Part shown: one piece after another, positions 1-11,224 of the stretch
Numbering within the stretch: position 1 is the stretch's first letter
Layout of the letters: the number at the start of each line of letters is the position of its first letter
Origin: Marasmius tenuissimus
Lineage: Eukaryota > Basidiomycota > Agaricomycetes > Agaricales > Marasmiaceae
Reading direction: 5' to 3'
NCBI GenBank assembly: GCA_029532415.1
Contig: JAQOTA010000054.1
Coordinates: 2,914,001 to 2,978,000, forward strand
DNA length: 64,000 nucleotides
Translations under genes and position numbers: made by a program
The notes under the pieces: generated by a model
The model's input: only the letters and a program-made list of their open reading frames with translations
Databases searched by the model: none
Told to the model about the DNA's origin: nothing

Positions 1-2105
1 TAGATCAGATGCTTCAAGTCCTTCGTCATTCGGACCTGTCTCATCAACTGCATGGGGTCATAAGTCATTGAGTTTACGCAAGAACAAGCTCGGAACCCAC
101 CTTGTACTTGTAACGATACATTCCGGTGAGGGCACCAATGTGTGAGAAGATGTACTGGAGAGCATCGGCGAGCTGGAAGGCATCAACGTTACCGAGACGG
201 AACTGGACGTTGGCATCGACCACCAATTTCGTCAGGCGAAGGATTTCACGACAAAGATGGAAGGCATTTCCGAAACGGGACTTCTTTCGTTCTTTGGTAG
301 TCAACGTCTTCACGGGTTTCAGATTGAGGTTGTAGTCCAAGTGAAGGTAGTTCAAGTTCTAACGGGAAGGCGTTAGAAGGAAACACCTTTCCGCAATCCG
401 TAGGGCACATACCTTTCGGTGAATCAACAGGTTCAGCATGTTATAACCTTGTCGACACACTTGCAAACCGGCCTCAACCCAGTCCAGCTTCGTCGTCTGG
501 AAGAACTTCGTAGACTTGAGTTGACGGAAGAGATTCTTCTTTGTCATCGCCTTCTCCGGTCGTGTTTTGAGCTCGTTCAGAACATAGCACTTGAGGAGCT
601 TCTGGTACGACACTCGGACCTTGACTGGCTGATTGGGCGGGCAGTGTTCCAGATACCAGTTCTTGACCAAAGGTATATCCTGAGCGCGCCTCATCCGGCC
701 CGAACGACGACTGTAAGGTTCTGGAGCCCACCATAGGGCAATACCGTCTGCAGTCAGGTCATTTTCAAGGTCCTTCTCCTGAAGGAAAGGATCAATCGCC
801 TCAGGCAAGACAAAGGAGTCATCATCCGCGTCATTGGGCCCAAATATCGAGTCCTCGTGAGAGACAAGAGGCATGTTCTTGGGAGTGTATCCACGCAGAG
901 AGATGGGGTTGATAAGCGGGTCGAAATAGAAAGCAGGCAAATCCGGGTCGTCTGTGCGGATATACACGTTCTTCGCGAAATGGTAGGGGGCAATCTTGAC
1001 CGAACGAGGAAGAGAGTTGTACAAGTGAGGGAAGGCAACCTTATACTCTGTCCGGATCTGCTGACGGATAATGACTTTGTTGATGTCGTTAAACTCGTTC
1101 CAATCTTCATCGAAATGGTCCATGTCACGGTACAACGGCTCAAACTTTGGACCACCTGGAATGGCCATGTTCAGAGCCTTGGCGGTGAAAAACGCCTTCT
1201 TGTCGAAGAGATGGCTGGCGTTCTTATCTGCTTGGTCGGAAAGGAGTGTTCGGCCAAGTCTGTACAAGTTTGCCATGATAGGGAGAGTGAGGGACCAATA
1301 TTTGTACGAGGATCCATTGACGTGGGGAGTGTCAATGAGCGGTTTCGGGTCATAGAACCAGTCAATAATGGCTGAATCTTCTTCCTCATCAAGGTCCAGC
1401 TGAATTGCCTCAAGTGGGTCGACGTCTAGGACGTTGTCTCCGTAGTCGAGAGGAGGTTCCTCGTCGTCAAATGGAGGGAAACGCATCCGCTTGAAGTGCC
1501 GACGGTCACGTTTTTCTCGACGCATTGCGAGCCACATCGTACTCCATTGAGCATGGTACACAGGCTCAATAACGCGAGGTATTTCGTTGACGAAAGTGAT
1601 GGCACCGGTGATGTGGTACAAAACCGGCACCTCACGGACTTGCTCCCAAGGATATGGAAGGTTTTCTAGGAGTTTCATGACAGCGTGAGGAACGTATTTC
1701 AAAGCGCCGAGATGAACGCGTTTGTCGTTTCGAAACTTCCTATTGCTCATGTCTCCGTGGTCCTTGATGATTTTCCGAACATGTTCGGGAGGTAAGTCCT
1801 GCAAAAAGCAAACTCGTTGGGAATTGCTGGAGGGCGCAAACCACGAAATACACGCACCTGCTTGCCCATGTCAACATATCCACCCCTACGCTTCTCTCCA
1901 TATCTCTTCTTCTGCATCTGGACCCATTTCATTGACTTTTGTGCAATGACTACACCAGAAAAAAGTTAGCCAGACACGAGGAGGATGGCGACGCAAACTT
2001 GCCTTCCGGGGGCAATTTTGATCCTGACGCTCCATTTGAAGGAGCCGGATTCATTCCAGGCGGTGGAGGAGGCATAAAGCCTGGGGGAGGAGGGGGGAAG
2101 CTCAT
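1..2105 (-). CDS. PRP8: Pre-mRNA-splicing factor PRP8, N-terminal part (cut by window edge)
   Basis: Core U5 snRNP protein that scaffolds the spliceosome active site in the nucleus. Five exons can be read: 2105-2003, 1949-1858, 1798-413, 358-101 and 47-1, in continuous frame. The start at 2105 gives a proline/glycine-rich head ([20 protein letters not shown]), as in other PRP8 proteins. Then come the conserved [65 protein letters not shown] and [19 protein letters not shown] blocks. About 630 residues are visible; the full protein is about 2,300, so the reverse transcriptase-like, endonuclease-like, RNase H-like and Jab1/MPN domains lie left of the window. Intron 1 has a GC-AG boundary (see separate entry). 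Identity is certain from near-identity of long blocks to the family. Confidence 0.97.
1950..2002 (-). other. GC-AG intron 1 of PRP8 (53 nt)
   Basis: The donor reads GAAG|GCAAGT, the extended consensus expected of a functional GC donor. A CTAAC branch-point-like motif precedes the acceptor GTGTAG. Only this donor keeps the frame: exon 1 is 103 nt (phase 1) and exon 2 resumes with a codon completed as Val, followed by [10 protein letters not shown], which matches the family. The nearby GT donors give the wrong phase and an immediate stop. Confidence 0.85.
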
Positions 2106-2472
2106 TGCCAGTAAAGGTTTTGAGCAAGCTGGGCTTGCTTTCCAAGCGTGACAAACGACGTTGTCACCATTGAGTCACGCGGGACCGTTTGGGCATATTT
2201 GTCACCCTTGTTGACTCGCGCCTCCCACATAAGCGCCCAGTGCTCAGAGTCATTCTCAAAGTTACAGGGGCAGGCCAACCATCCTCAAAGGAAGCACTAG
2301 TGACGATCATTGCCCTTGTACTTGTATTGTATGAGTCCATTAGGGTATACTAAAGAATCTGAAAAGAAGCGTGTATTGTACAATTACTTCGAACGAGCGG
2401 AAGAAAATTCAGAAGAGATTGATTTTGAAGGAGGGGAATGGCTCGAATCCGGGAGTCCGTAATAATAGATAA
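2106..2472. other. Intergenic: PRP8 promoter and 3' end of the PLD gene
   Basis: This 367-bp stretch between PRP8 and the PLD gene (both minus strand) holds no supportable gene. It must carry the PRP8 promoter. No convincing TATA box was seen on the minus strand. Confidence 0.6.
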
Positions 2473-5400
2473 TCAGTCATAGATAGGAAGAGGCAGTAGC
2501 CTAGCAGAAAAGGACGTGTCAGAGAACACCAGAGAGATCGAGTTTCCTTTGTTGAAACGTACCGGTCGGCGTTGAACAAAAAGTTGTTCCCAATATCTTC
2601 TCCTTCCAAGAATCGAGTAGGATAGAAGACTACAAGGTCCGTCAGAACGATTTCCGCCTCTCAGTAAGTTGCATAGTAGACGCACCTAAATGACCATTTA
2701 ATTCGTTCAGGAGTTTTTCCATCTCGTCTCGCTCCCATTTCTCGAATGGTTCAGCCCCCCTGGTTGGGCGACGAGCCTTCTGAGTTCCTTCTTCTCCCTT
2801 GTGCTCCGTATCTTCTGCAAGTTCGGAAGGAGCCCCTTCATGACGGCCACCCTCAGGGGCTCCCTCATCACCAGTTTCCGAGGGAGCACGACCGACAGCT
2901 TCCGGAGTCGCCGTGTCGCGAGGCTAGAAAATGGGCATAAGTCAACATTAGCTGCAGTGTGAACTCTGACCCTTACTGGTTTATTCATGCGCTCGTGGTG
3001 GACTACGAATTCCTTGTACTGTTTCCACGTTGTGACCATATCATCAGGGATGGCATGGAACACTTTGCGGAAAATTTCGGTCTAGGGAACAGTGATTGAG
3101 ATGTAAATTCAACGAGAACAGGAAGTTTGGGACGAACATTGTACGCGGCAGACGCTACCCAAACATTCTTCCAGAAGGCATCACACACAGGATCCTCAAA
3201 TCCGTTCGGATCCACGTGCGGTCTGGGAGTCGGGATGGTCCATGTCTTGTTACCCAACTTGCTTGTCAAATGTTTTCGTAGAATATCTCGAGCACCGACA
3301 GCCTCTTGTTCCTGTTCGCTCGCATCGTTGACACCAGAAGAAGCATGTGGCGGTTCGTCGTCGGTTTTTGACGACTTCGACGCATTTGCGGGAGCACCAT
3401 ACAGCTCTCCTTCTACTTTGGCGTCTTTTGCTGTCTCCTTGTGAGCATCTCCGTTTGGCAAGTGAGCCGCTGCTCCGTCGTTAGATTGGGTCTGGCTTGT
3501 CGGCGGTCGATGCTCTGCAACAGTCTTCTCCTCGAGGGTGGGTACAACCGAACTAGTAAACCCAGGTTGTTCTTTGCCGTCGCGAGTGAAGGTCTTCCGT
3601 TCTTCTTGAAGCTGCTTATCGCCGTCGGCCTTAGTTGTTCCATGGGATAACCCCACTTTATGAGCGGCTTTATTCTTCTCGGTGGAACTTGCTTCCGCGG
3701 TAGCGTGCGCAGCTATCAAGAGGTTAAGCATAAGTCGTGAATGTCCGGTCTGATCTCACCTTGATTTGCAGTGTCCTTCGCAGCCCCGAGAAGTCTTCCT
3801 GAAGGAGTAGTTTCTTTGTGCTTTTCTACCTTCGTTACGCCGCTTTGTTGACCATACTGCTGCTCCGTGTCAGGATCCCAAACCTCCTGATCGAGCGGGT
3901 TCTCTACCGGCTCGTTAGCCATCAGGTCTTCCTCGTACATTGCATCGACATCAACACCAAGATGCTCTCGCATGAGCCGTATTCTTAACGTGTGCGCGAA
4001 TCGGCCAACCCTGAAGGGCTTTCCTCCCATCATCCTACAGAACAAGTCAGCCTCACATTAGAACACAATCAAAACCATAAAAAAGACGCACCCGTCAATC
4101 ATATCGGTATCCCTGATAATAGAAGCAATCTCAGAATCCCGGTCACCGCGTTGCGAGCGTTCGTTGATGTTGGCGCTTCCGATGATTGCGAGGCGGTCAT
4201 CGACTATACATACTTTGCCATGGATGTATACCTGTTCTGTCGTCAATACGTCGCCGCGCAGTTTCCCCCAATTTCTCAGACAGAATACGGTAATGTAGTC
4301 GTCGGGCTATGGGCTTGTCAGCACACCACGAATGGAGCAGATGACGTTGAACGTACGTCGATGCCTTCCTTTCTCAACCTTGCGTATATAGAGTTCGGTC
4401 CACGGCAGATTGTACGGTTCTGGCATTCGAGGATGATACGGATCTGCAAAAACCTGAGCGATGCCTTTCGATGAAGACACCTTCACCACTCACTGCACTA
4501 GCGTCGCTGGAATCGACAGGGAATGAGAACCCAGGAAGTAAGGGGATGACGATACAACATTTCCAAGGCGTTCCATCCCGATGGGCACGGATGATCCTAT
4601 GAACGAGGGCGTCACCGATGTTGTTCTCGATCTTCACGTCGTTGACCACGGTTCTACAAAGGCCAAGTTGATTAGTGATTTCCTTGAGAAGAAACATTCT
4701 CAACGCACGAGGTAATGAAGAACTGATTCTCAATGTACACAAAGTGTTCGGACATCTGGATTGCTGCATTTGGGTTTTGTTAAGAAGAGCTCGACGAGCG
4801 GAAAATTAGGAGGCGGTACCGCACCCTTCAGATATGCATTCTGGATCGAGTGTTCAATCCTATTCGGCGTTCCTAGTGACCAAGGACCGGCAGAGCGACA
4901 TATCTGCATCTCACATGTTCCAGTGAGTCCCAGCTGGGTCAATTCGCCCGGCCTAAATTCCGGAGGAGGCAGAAGGAATGGCATGGTACGCTTATGATTT
5001 TTGATCCTCAGTAAGTAGTTCCATCTTGTTGAGTGTGAAAAGCGATCCGATTACCAGGGAACTGGGAACGTACCTCTGCACAAAGTGTCGCGCAAGATCC
5101 CTTGCCGGTTGACCCACAATCTGCATTGAAACGTCATGCCTTTATTGACTGGTTAGTCACTAAACGGTAGGTTACCAGTAGCATTGACGGACCAGGGCAT
5201 GCGGGGAACCTTCGTCCGATCGTACATGTCTTCCTCTGGCTTGTTGAGGGTGTAGAAATCGGAAACTCTGGGGTTACTATAATCCTTTCCTGTACAATCC
5301 GTCAAGTTTTCATCGTTATGCACGGTCGAGAAACCGCCTTACCTGGCCAGACCTGTGGTTGACCCTCGTCGTGGTCGTCGATGAGCACATGCTGCGGCGT

Positions 5401-8346
5401 GTCCCACCTGTAGCGGTGCGTAAGACATTGTGAACATAGGTAGAGCAGAAGTTTGCTACCTTCCAAAGCATATGTCGAGCCCACCCATAAACGCAATGGC
5501 TTGATCTATAACGCACAATTTCTCGTGCTGGAACATCCTCTCAGATTCGTGATTCGTCTGAAGATTTCTTGACTTACGTGCGCCCAGTAGAACGTGCCAG
5601 TCTGGAAGTGCGACGGAGAGCGTTGGACCATTATGTTGGGGTGGAGCGCTGTTAATCGTTGCTTCGTATAGCTGATGAAAACATCAGCCAGCGAACGTTA
5701 CGAGCCAGACCACCACTCACTTGCTATCCGTAGGGGTTGTTCGACTGGACACCTCCTGACTGCAATTGAGGTTAGATTGTGGGAGATGAGTAACAAGTTG
5801 GGCTCTCACTATACGATGACATAGATCTTGACTCCCTCTTTCGCCTTTCGTTCCAACAGACGGTCTACACGGTAACGATCCTTATTGGGTCGACGCAGGT
5901 AGAGTTCTGTTCTAAAGTCTGAGGTAAACGAGAACACAATGAGAACTGTTGCACCCACCAGGCGATAGCCACCAATCATGAATGTAGATGGTCTCTTTGG
6001 CCAGTGTGATAGCCCGGGACAGGTTCCAGAAATAATCTCTCTATAGAATGGAACAACGTTAATGGCAGGACAGAGAAAGAGTACAATGTTACTAACACCA
6101 TCGACAAGCCATTGCGCAGCGACGTTGAGACGTATTGGTGCAAAACTGTCAAAGCGATTGGTTCCAGTATAATGGGAACTTGCAGCAGCCTTTTCCAGAG
6201 CGGTGATCCATTGCAACATTTGTCTCTGTTAAAATACGTCAACCAACTTGTTGATGGCTCTGCTCGTAACCTGACGGACCTCGTTCTTTGCGTAGAGTTT
6301 GAGCCGCATCTGTGCATTTGTGACGAAGAATGTGTGTTTAGAGACCTCATTCGCATTCGCCTTCTTCTTCTTCTCCGACCACGGGTGTTCGGCCTCATCA
6401 CCCATGTCCTGTTGATCATCCGCATTTTCGAGAGGATTCACGTTCGTTGAAGGATCTAATATAGGTGCGGGCCGAGAAGACACTGAAGGATCCGAGTCTC
6501 CAGAATCATCTGACTCCTCGTCGTCAACCGTAGTCCGAGCACGGGAGCGATTAGTACGACGAAGCGCCTTGGAAACGCGACCCTTGATTGTCCCCATCAG
6601 AGACATATGCTCCGTATCAGAATGGACCGACATCTTCTTGCTCTTCTCATCCGTTGCGTCATCTTTGTCATGGTCTGGATGCAGCAGGTTGAGACCCTGT
6701 CGGTAATAACGTCGTGGACGTTCGATCGCGAAGTCTGAGTCCAGAAGAAAGACGTCCCAGACTTTGAGCTGCACAAGGTTTAGTTTACTGGCAAGCCACA
6801 AGGATCAACGCGTACCTCTCCTGGTTCTTCCAGTACAACCAGATAGCTTTCACGTATTGCGCACCATTTAGCTTCGCGTTTGGATCTCCAGCTCAGTCCT
6901 TTGCGCCCGAAACCGCCGCCTTTGTTGTCGGATTCGATTTGAAGGTATCCTGCCTTGTATTGATGTCCGCCGGTCTGCGCCAGTGATATAGACAACGCGC
7001 TGATTTCAAGAAAGCCCCCTAATCGGTTAGCAGTCGGATGAAACATCTTGAATAGGTTCATTTTAGATCACGCAAGGGGCTGAACAGTTTTTGCTCACCA
7101 CGACGCGTATGAGGTCGAGAAGGTAGTTCTCCAAGGCCTCTCGTTGTAGGCGAGCGAAGTCAGCGTGTCCAACTTCCGACGTTCCTTTCTCCCGACCTTC
7201 TTTATTCAACCACTTGAGATACGGTATACCTGGAGGGTCTCAAGTCAGCAAAGTGGATGCAACGAGAAGTAGGTGACGCTCACTGGTTTTGGGGAACTCG
7301 GGCATGTCTTGAACGTTGCGGTTATATGTGTTCGAGATAGTGTAATGAGCGTGAAGTGACAAGAAATCCCGCAACTGGCGATACACAACCCATCGCGCGG
7401 TGCTGTTCGCGTATTCGCACTCGATTCGGAATACGGATTTAGAACCTTTGAGTGGGTGCAAGCTGTCACTGACGCGTATACGCAATCGGTGCAGCATCAC
7501 AGGAATTCGGCGGTGTCCTTTCTCGTCTCGTTCGAACCACAACCGTAGCATGAGTGTCGACAATCCCCCGGCGATGAGCTCATCCGTGATATTGACTGCA
7601 TTGGGAGCAACGACAGACTGTGGACCTTGGGGAGCACCATGCTGCGCGGCGACTTGAGGAAGGAGTGAACGGAGACGACCCCATTTGGCTCTTGCTGACT
7701 TCGGGTTCTCCTGCGTAGGCGATTGGGGTGCAGATTGGGCACGCGAAAGACCTGGTTTGTCTCCCAAAATATCGTTGTTCTCCTCTCCATTGAAATTTAT
7801 GTCGTTCCTCTCTTCCGTTGGCGAATCATGGAACCATTTCATAGGATTCCAAGAGTCGTCCAAAAACCTGCTCTCCCTCTCCCTCTCCCTCTTTTTCCCT
7901 TTCTTGTCGCTCGACATGGAGCCGCCTACTTCGAGTGCTCCGCGGAAATTGGCCTGGGGGGTCATGTCGCCGTCTTCTTCATCTTGGATACTGGGGCCGG
8001 GCTCGTGCTTGCTGTTGCCCCTTGAGGTAGAGGGCGTCCCTGGGTGCGAATAAACATAGGAAAGAGAACGCGGTGGGCCTGTCCTCATTGACGGAGTGGA
8101 AGGTACTGATTGGAAGTGGGTAGCCGGGCTGCGATTATTTGGCATGTCTAGCTTGGATAGGTGGGGTATCTGCCTTTCAGAAGGCTGGTTGGAGTTTGGA
8201 ACGCGCTCATCGTCTGCTGGAGTCGACTGGTTCGACTGGTCATCGTGTGTAACTGAGTCTTTATTATTGTCCTCGCCATCGTCGGCCTTCGTGTCGTGAT
8301 GATGCTTGACCTGTTCAACAAGGTCTACTAGGTTGAGGTCTGGCAT
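2473..8346 (-). CDS. SPO14: Phospholipase D (Spo14/PLD1 type, PX-PH-HKD-HKD)
   Basis: Hydrolyses phosphatidylcholine to phosphatidic acid and choline; in fungi it acts on membranes during secretion, sporulation and signalling. From the N terminus: a long disordered, Ser/Pro- and acidic-rich head (8346 to about 7600); a PX domain split by an intron (about 7560-7110); a PH domain (about 7000-6720, with KWCAIRESYLVVLEEPGE); and the conserved ERPRRYYRQGLN and NRFDSFAPIRLNVAAQWLVDG blocks. The first HKD motif is at about 5500-5530 (HEKLCVIDQAIAFMGGLD) and the second at about 4170-4230 (HGKVCIVDDRLAIIGSANIN). Both keep His, Lys and Asp, so an active enzyme is expected. A low-complexity linker (3731-3330) precedes the C terminus, which is rebuilt across two small introns and ends in NNFLFNADRLLPLPIYD, typical of fungal PLD1. 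There are many introns. The start at MPDLNLVDLVEQ is the first in-frame Met of the long first exon; an extra 5' exon cannot be excluded. Confidence 0.93.
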
Positions 8347-8611
8347 GAGCCTGAAGGTGAATAGACCGTCTGGCAGTGACGATGACGGTTCAAGTCGAAG
8401 GAGTGTGTAATGAGTCTGGACCGAGAACTGGTCTGAATAAATGGGGACTTGTTGAACCGCTCTCGCTTGACGTAGTGCTGGTCAGGCACATTACCGACAT
8501 CGCCGAGGACGGCAATTGCTGCGGTTACTACAAAACTGTACCATACTACATATGAAAGCACATGAATCCATTTCGACAGACCAATTCTGTAAGTATTGCG
8601 TAGTGTCAACT
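8347..8611. other. Intergenic: PLD promoter, 3' end of FAD gene
   Basis: This 265-bp stretch lies between two minus-strand genes. It contains a minus-strand open frame with a hydrophobic stretch (HVLSYVVWYSFVVTAAIAVLG) that has no homology I recognise. It is probably chance within the 3' region of the upstream gene. Confidence 0.5.
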
Positions 8612-10317
8612 CTATCTACTCCGCTTGGCAGCTCCATGACCAGCCTTCCTCCCAAAAACTGCCCCAGCAGTGAGTCCACTTCCACCGGGGTAATTCGAGT
8701 AGAACAATCCACCCACCATCTCTCCTGTGCAGAAGAGACCTTGTATCGCCTGACCTGTAGCTTCAGAAATCACTTCGGCTGTTTGAGGATCGATGGCTAG
8801 TCCTCCAAACGTGAACGTAATGCCGCAGGTCACTTTGACTGCCATGAAGGGTCCCTGGTCCAAGGGCAAAGCCCAATTCGATTTAGGGGGTGTCAACGCC
8901 CGCCGTGATGACGCTGTTGAAAGACCATCCTTGATTGAGGGGTTTGGTTTCTGATTGGGGTATTCTTCTTGATGCCATTGCACGGCTTCATTGAAGTCTT
9001 GTATCGTCTGTATGAAACGGGCTTTGTCCTGCAGCCCTTTCCCAACCAATCTTTCAGCGAGGCCGTCAAGTGTGTCCGAGAAAATCCGCTCAGTCACGTC
9101 GTCATCGTATTCCTCTTTGCGTAGTGAGGCCAGAACTTTGGAGTCCCAGACCTGGAATGCAACCCCCTCAGGCTGCGAAAGGATCGCACGACCGAATTTG
9201 GCATAGGTGTAATTCCGATAGTCTTCACCTTCATCCACAAACCGGTCCCCTTCGATATTGAGCATGACACCCAAAGGGTAACCGGATTTGGTGTATTGAT
9301 TCGTGAGGTCCCTGGCGCCCGCAGAATCTGGCGCTTGAGCATCCCACGCGGTGCTATGACACCCAGCCCAATCCCCAGTGAATTTCGCACCGATACCGCG
9401 TGCTAGATCCAGACAGGTACCTGATGATATGTCGTCGGGATTCAGCTACTAGCGGGGCCGAGCTTCCACGAGTACTTGCCCGTATTGTAAGGCGTCCCTC
9501 GGACCTACTTTAGGCGTCAGCTTACTGACAGAAGGAAGGAATTGAAGGACATTACTTTCGCTTTACGCCATCCCGCACCAAGATACTTCTCCCTCATCTC
9601 GGGATTGGCTTCGAATCCACCTGCAGCCAGAACGACGGCGTGTGATGTAAGACGTACTTGTTCTCCGCCCTTCTGTACAACAACACCTCGAATCGAGTTC
9701 TCTTCGGCCGTGAGACGCACAACGGGAGAGTCGAACCAAGTCTCGATTCCGGCTTTGACCAAAGCCTGCTGGTGGGCAGCAACCAGCCCCTTTCCACCCT
9801 GTTCCACACTGAGCACCATACCGCCCCAAAACTTTTGTCTCCCGTCGACTTCGTAAGCTTGCCTGTGGAACGAGAAGATAAAGGGAATATCGACGTGAGT
9901 CGAGAGCCACCCAATAGCTTCCCGTGAGCCCTCTACCAGAGCGTTCACCAAAGCTGTATCGGACCTGCTGCCCCCAAGACGCATGATGTCGTCTCTGAAC
10001 TGTTCAGCAGTGTATGGTTCCATGTCGATCTTCTCGGCCAATGTTACATCCACATTACAAACCAGTGGAAGAAGGTCGCTAAGACCCCCATGTACAGTTC
10101 TGTGCGCGCCAGCAGTGAAGTATCCGTTGCCACCACCCCATTCTGGTGGGCAGCTGTCCACTAGAAGAACTGATTAGAAGGATGTGTGAGTAATTTTGGA
10201 TGAAACCGCAAATAAGAGACGATGCTGCATACCCCTCTTGCATCCATGCTCAGCTGCAGACAAGGCAGCACAGCTCCCAGCGTGTCCAGATCCCACTACG
10301 ATGCAGTCGTAGTCCAT
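8612..10317 (-). CDS. FAD-dependent dehydrogenase, fumarate reductase/tricarballylate dehydrogenase (TcuA-like) family
   Basis: A flavoprotein of the succinate dehydrogenase/fumarate reductase flavoprotein-like family; the substrate is unknown. Four exons join exactly in frame: 10317-10233, 10160-9556, 9504-9480 and 9420-8612, giving 507 residues. The N terminus DYDCIVVGSGHAGSCAALSAAEHG is a dinucleotide-binding Rossmann motif (GxGxxG variant with GHAGS). Family blocks follow: SHAVVLAAGGFEANPEM, RGTPYNTG, GDWAGCHSTAWDA and the C-terminal FAD-binding FCTGEMVGGLFYSNYPGGSG. No signal peptide or membrane span is seen, so it is probably cytosolic. Two features are unusual: exon 3 is only 25 nt, and the intron after it uses a GC donor. 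The gene is divergent from the S28 peptidase. Other members of the family are annotated as 3-ketosteroid dehydrogenases or fumarate reductases, so function is not fixed. Confidence 0.88.
9421..9479 (-). other. GC-AG intron in FAD dehydrogenase gene (59 nt)
   Basis: The donor is ACGG|GCAAGT and the acceptor is ATCATCAG. Splicing here joins NTG to TCLDLARGIGAKFTGDW, which restores the family alignment and gives a total coding length divisible by three. The GT inside GCAAGTACTC gives the wrong phase for every acceptor upstream of the GIGAKF block. Confidence 0.8.
9480..9504 (-). other. 25-nt micro-exon of FAD dehydrogenase gene
   Basis: This exon encodes only VRGTPYNT plus the first base of a Gly codon. 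It is bounded by a GT-AG intron upstream (9555-9505) and the GC-AG intron downstream. The residues form a conserved block (RGTPYNTG) of the flavoprotein family, which shows the exon is real. Confidence 0.8.
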
Positions 10318-11224
10318 GATTGACAAAGATTGCGTGGGTGAGTGACCAGGTGTGCATTTGAAATCCTCAACATGAGAATCTCTGTCCGTTCGGGTATAGA
10401 TGTGGCGCGAGTGCTCCCGGGATAAGTCAGAGATTTATAGCATCGTGAAGGCTGATATCTCTCAGGAGACAAGTGAATGCATGTATAGACGTGGCAAGGT
10501 AAAACTAGAGAGAACTCTGAAGGACGTCGAGGTTGCTGAAAGGAGCCGGCGGCAAGGCAGTCTGACGTTAACCATCCGTGGGAAAGTACAGAAACCGCCC
10601 ATCAGAAAAATCGGGTTCACTGGAGGTCGTTCTTGTCAAACTCAGTGAGTCAAAGGCCTGTTCATTTTTGACTTCTCGCTTCAAGTTTTACAAGGCCTTC
10701 TCGCAACCAATTCTATTTCTCCGTCGGACCACATCGACCCTTCGGGATTCCTCAATATTCCACAAACGTATGATGTGTGCATGTCTGGAAATACTTGACA
10801 GGTTGCACTTACCCTTGATGTTTTGATAGCATCACCCAAAAAACGCACTTAACGATGCATTCTCGATGGCCCGCGAGTCTCTTGATTCTTCAAATTTTCT
10901 CCAAATCGCAACGCCGCCATCAACCCGTTAACTGGGGCCAACTTCAACGATCATCTGCTCGAGGTAAGTATGTTCAACTATAGGCTGTTGTCGTTGACCC
11001 GATAGAACCACGAGGACCACCAGTCGCCAGATCAAGTATTCATATGGTTGCTCTCCAGAATTCCCTTCTAGCCCCCTTCTGCTGCACAACAAACTTATCG
11101 TGAGAAGGCAAGTCGACGCGTGGCACGTTACGGTGGAGATTCTTCCTTTGCCCTATAAAAGCTCGCTCTTTCCACGGATTATTGAAGGTTGTCCGCGAGA
11201 GAAGTTATCTCCCCGGCTACTGCC
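10318..11224. promoter_or_regulatory. Divergent promoter region, FAD dehydrogenase / S28 peptidase
   Basis: This 907-bp intergenic region has no supportable gene. For the minus-strand flavoprotein, a CTATAAAT element lies at 10433-10440, about 120 nt upstream of the start. For the plus-strand peptidase, a TATAAAA element lies at 11154-11160, about 65 nt upstream of the start. Clear TATA boxes on both sides suggest inducible rather than housekeeping expression (inference). Confidence 0.6.
11154..11160 (+). promoter_or_regulatory. TATA box (TATAAAA) of the S28 peptidase gene
   Basis: A perfect TATAAAA sits 65 nt before the ATG at 11225, which places the likely transcription start at about 11185. 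Confidence 0.65.

Noticed and set aside
7870..7895. CCCTCT-type microsatellite
   Set aside because: It lies within the PLD coding sequence (an Arg/Glu-rich stretch, KKGKKRERERES) and is an ordinary low-complexity codon run.
8328..8609. Small membrane protein from a 93-codon minus-strand frame with a hydrophobic stretch
   Set aside because: It overlaps the end of the FAD dehydrogenase and the PLD upstream region, has no recognised homologue, and lies in a gap of 265 bp.
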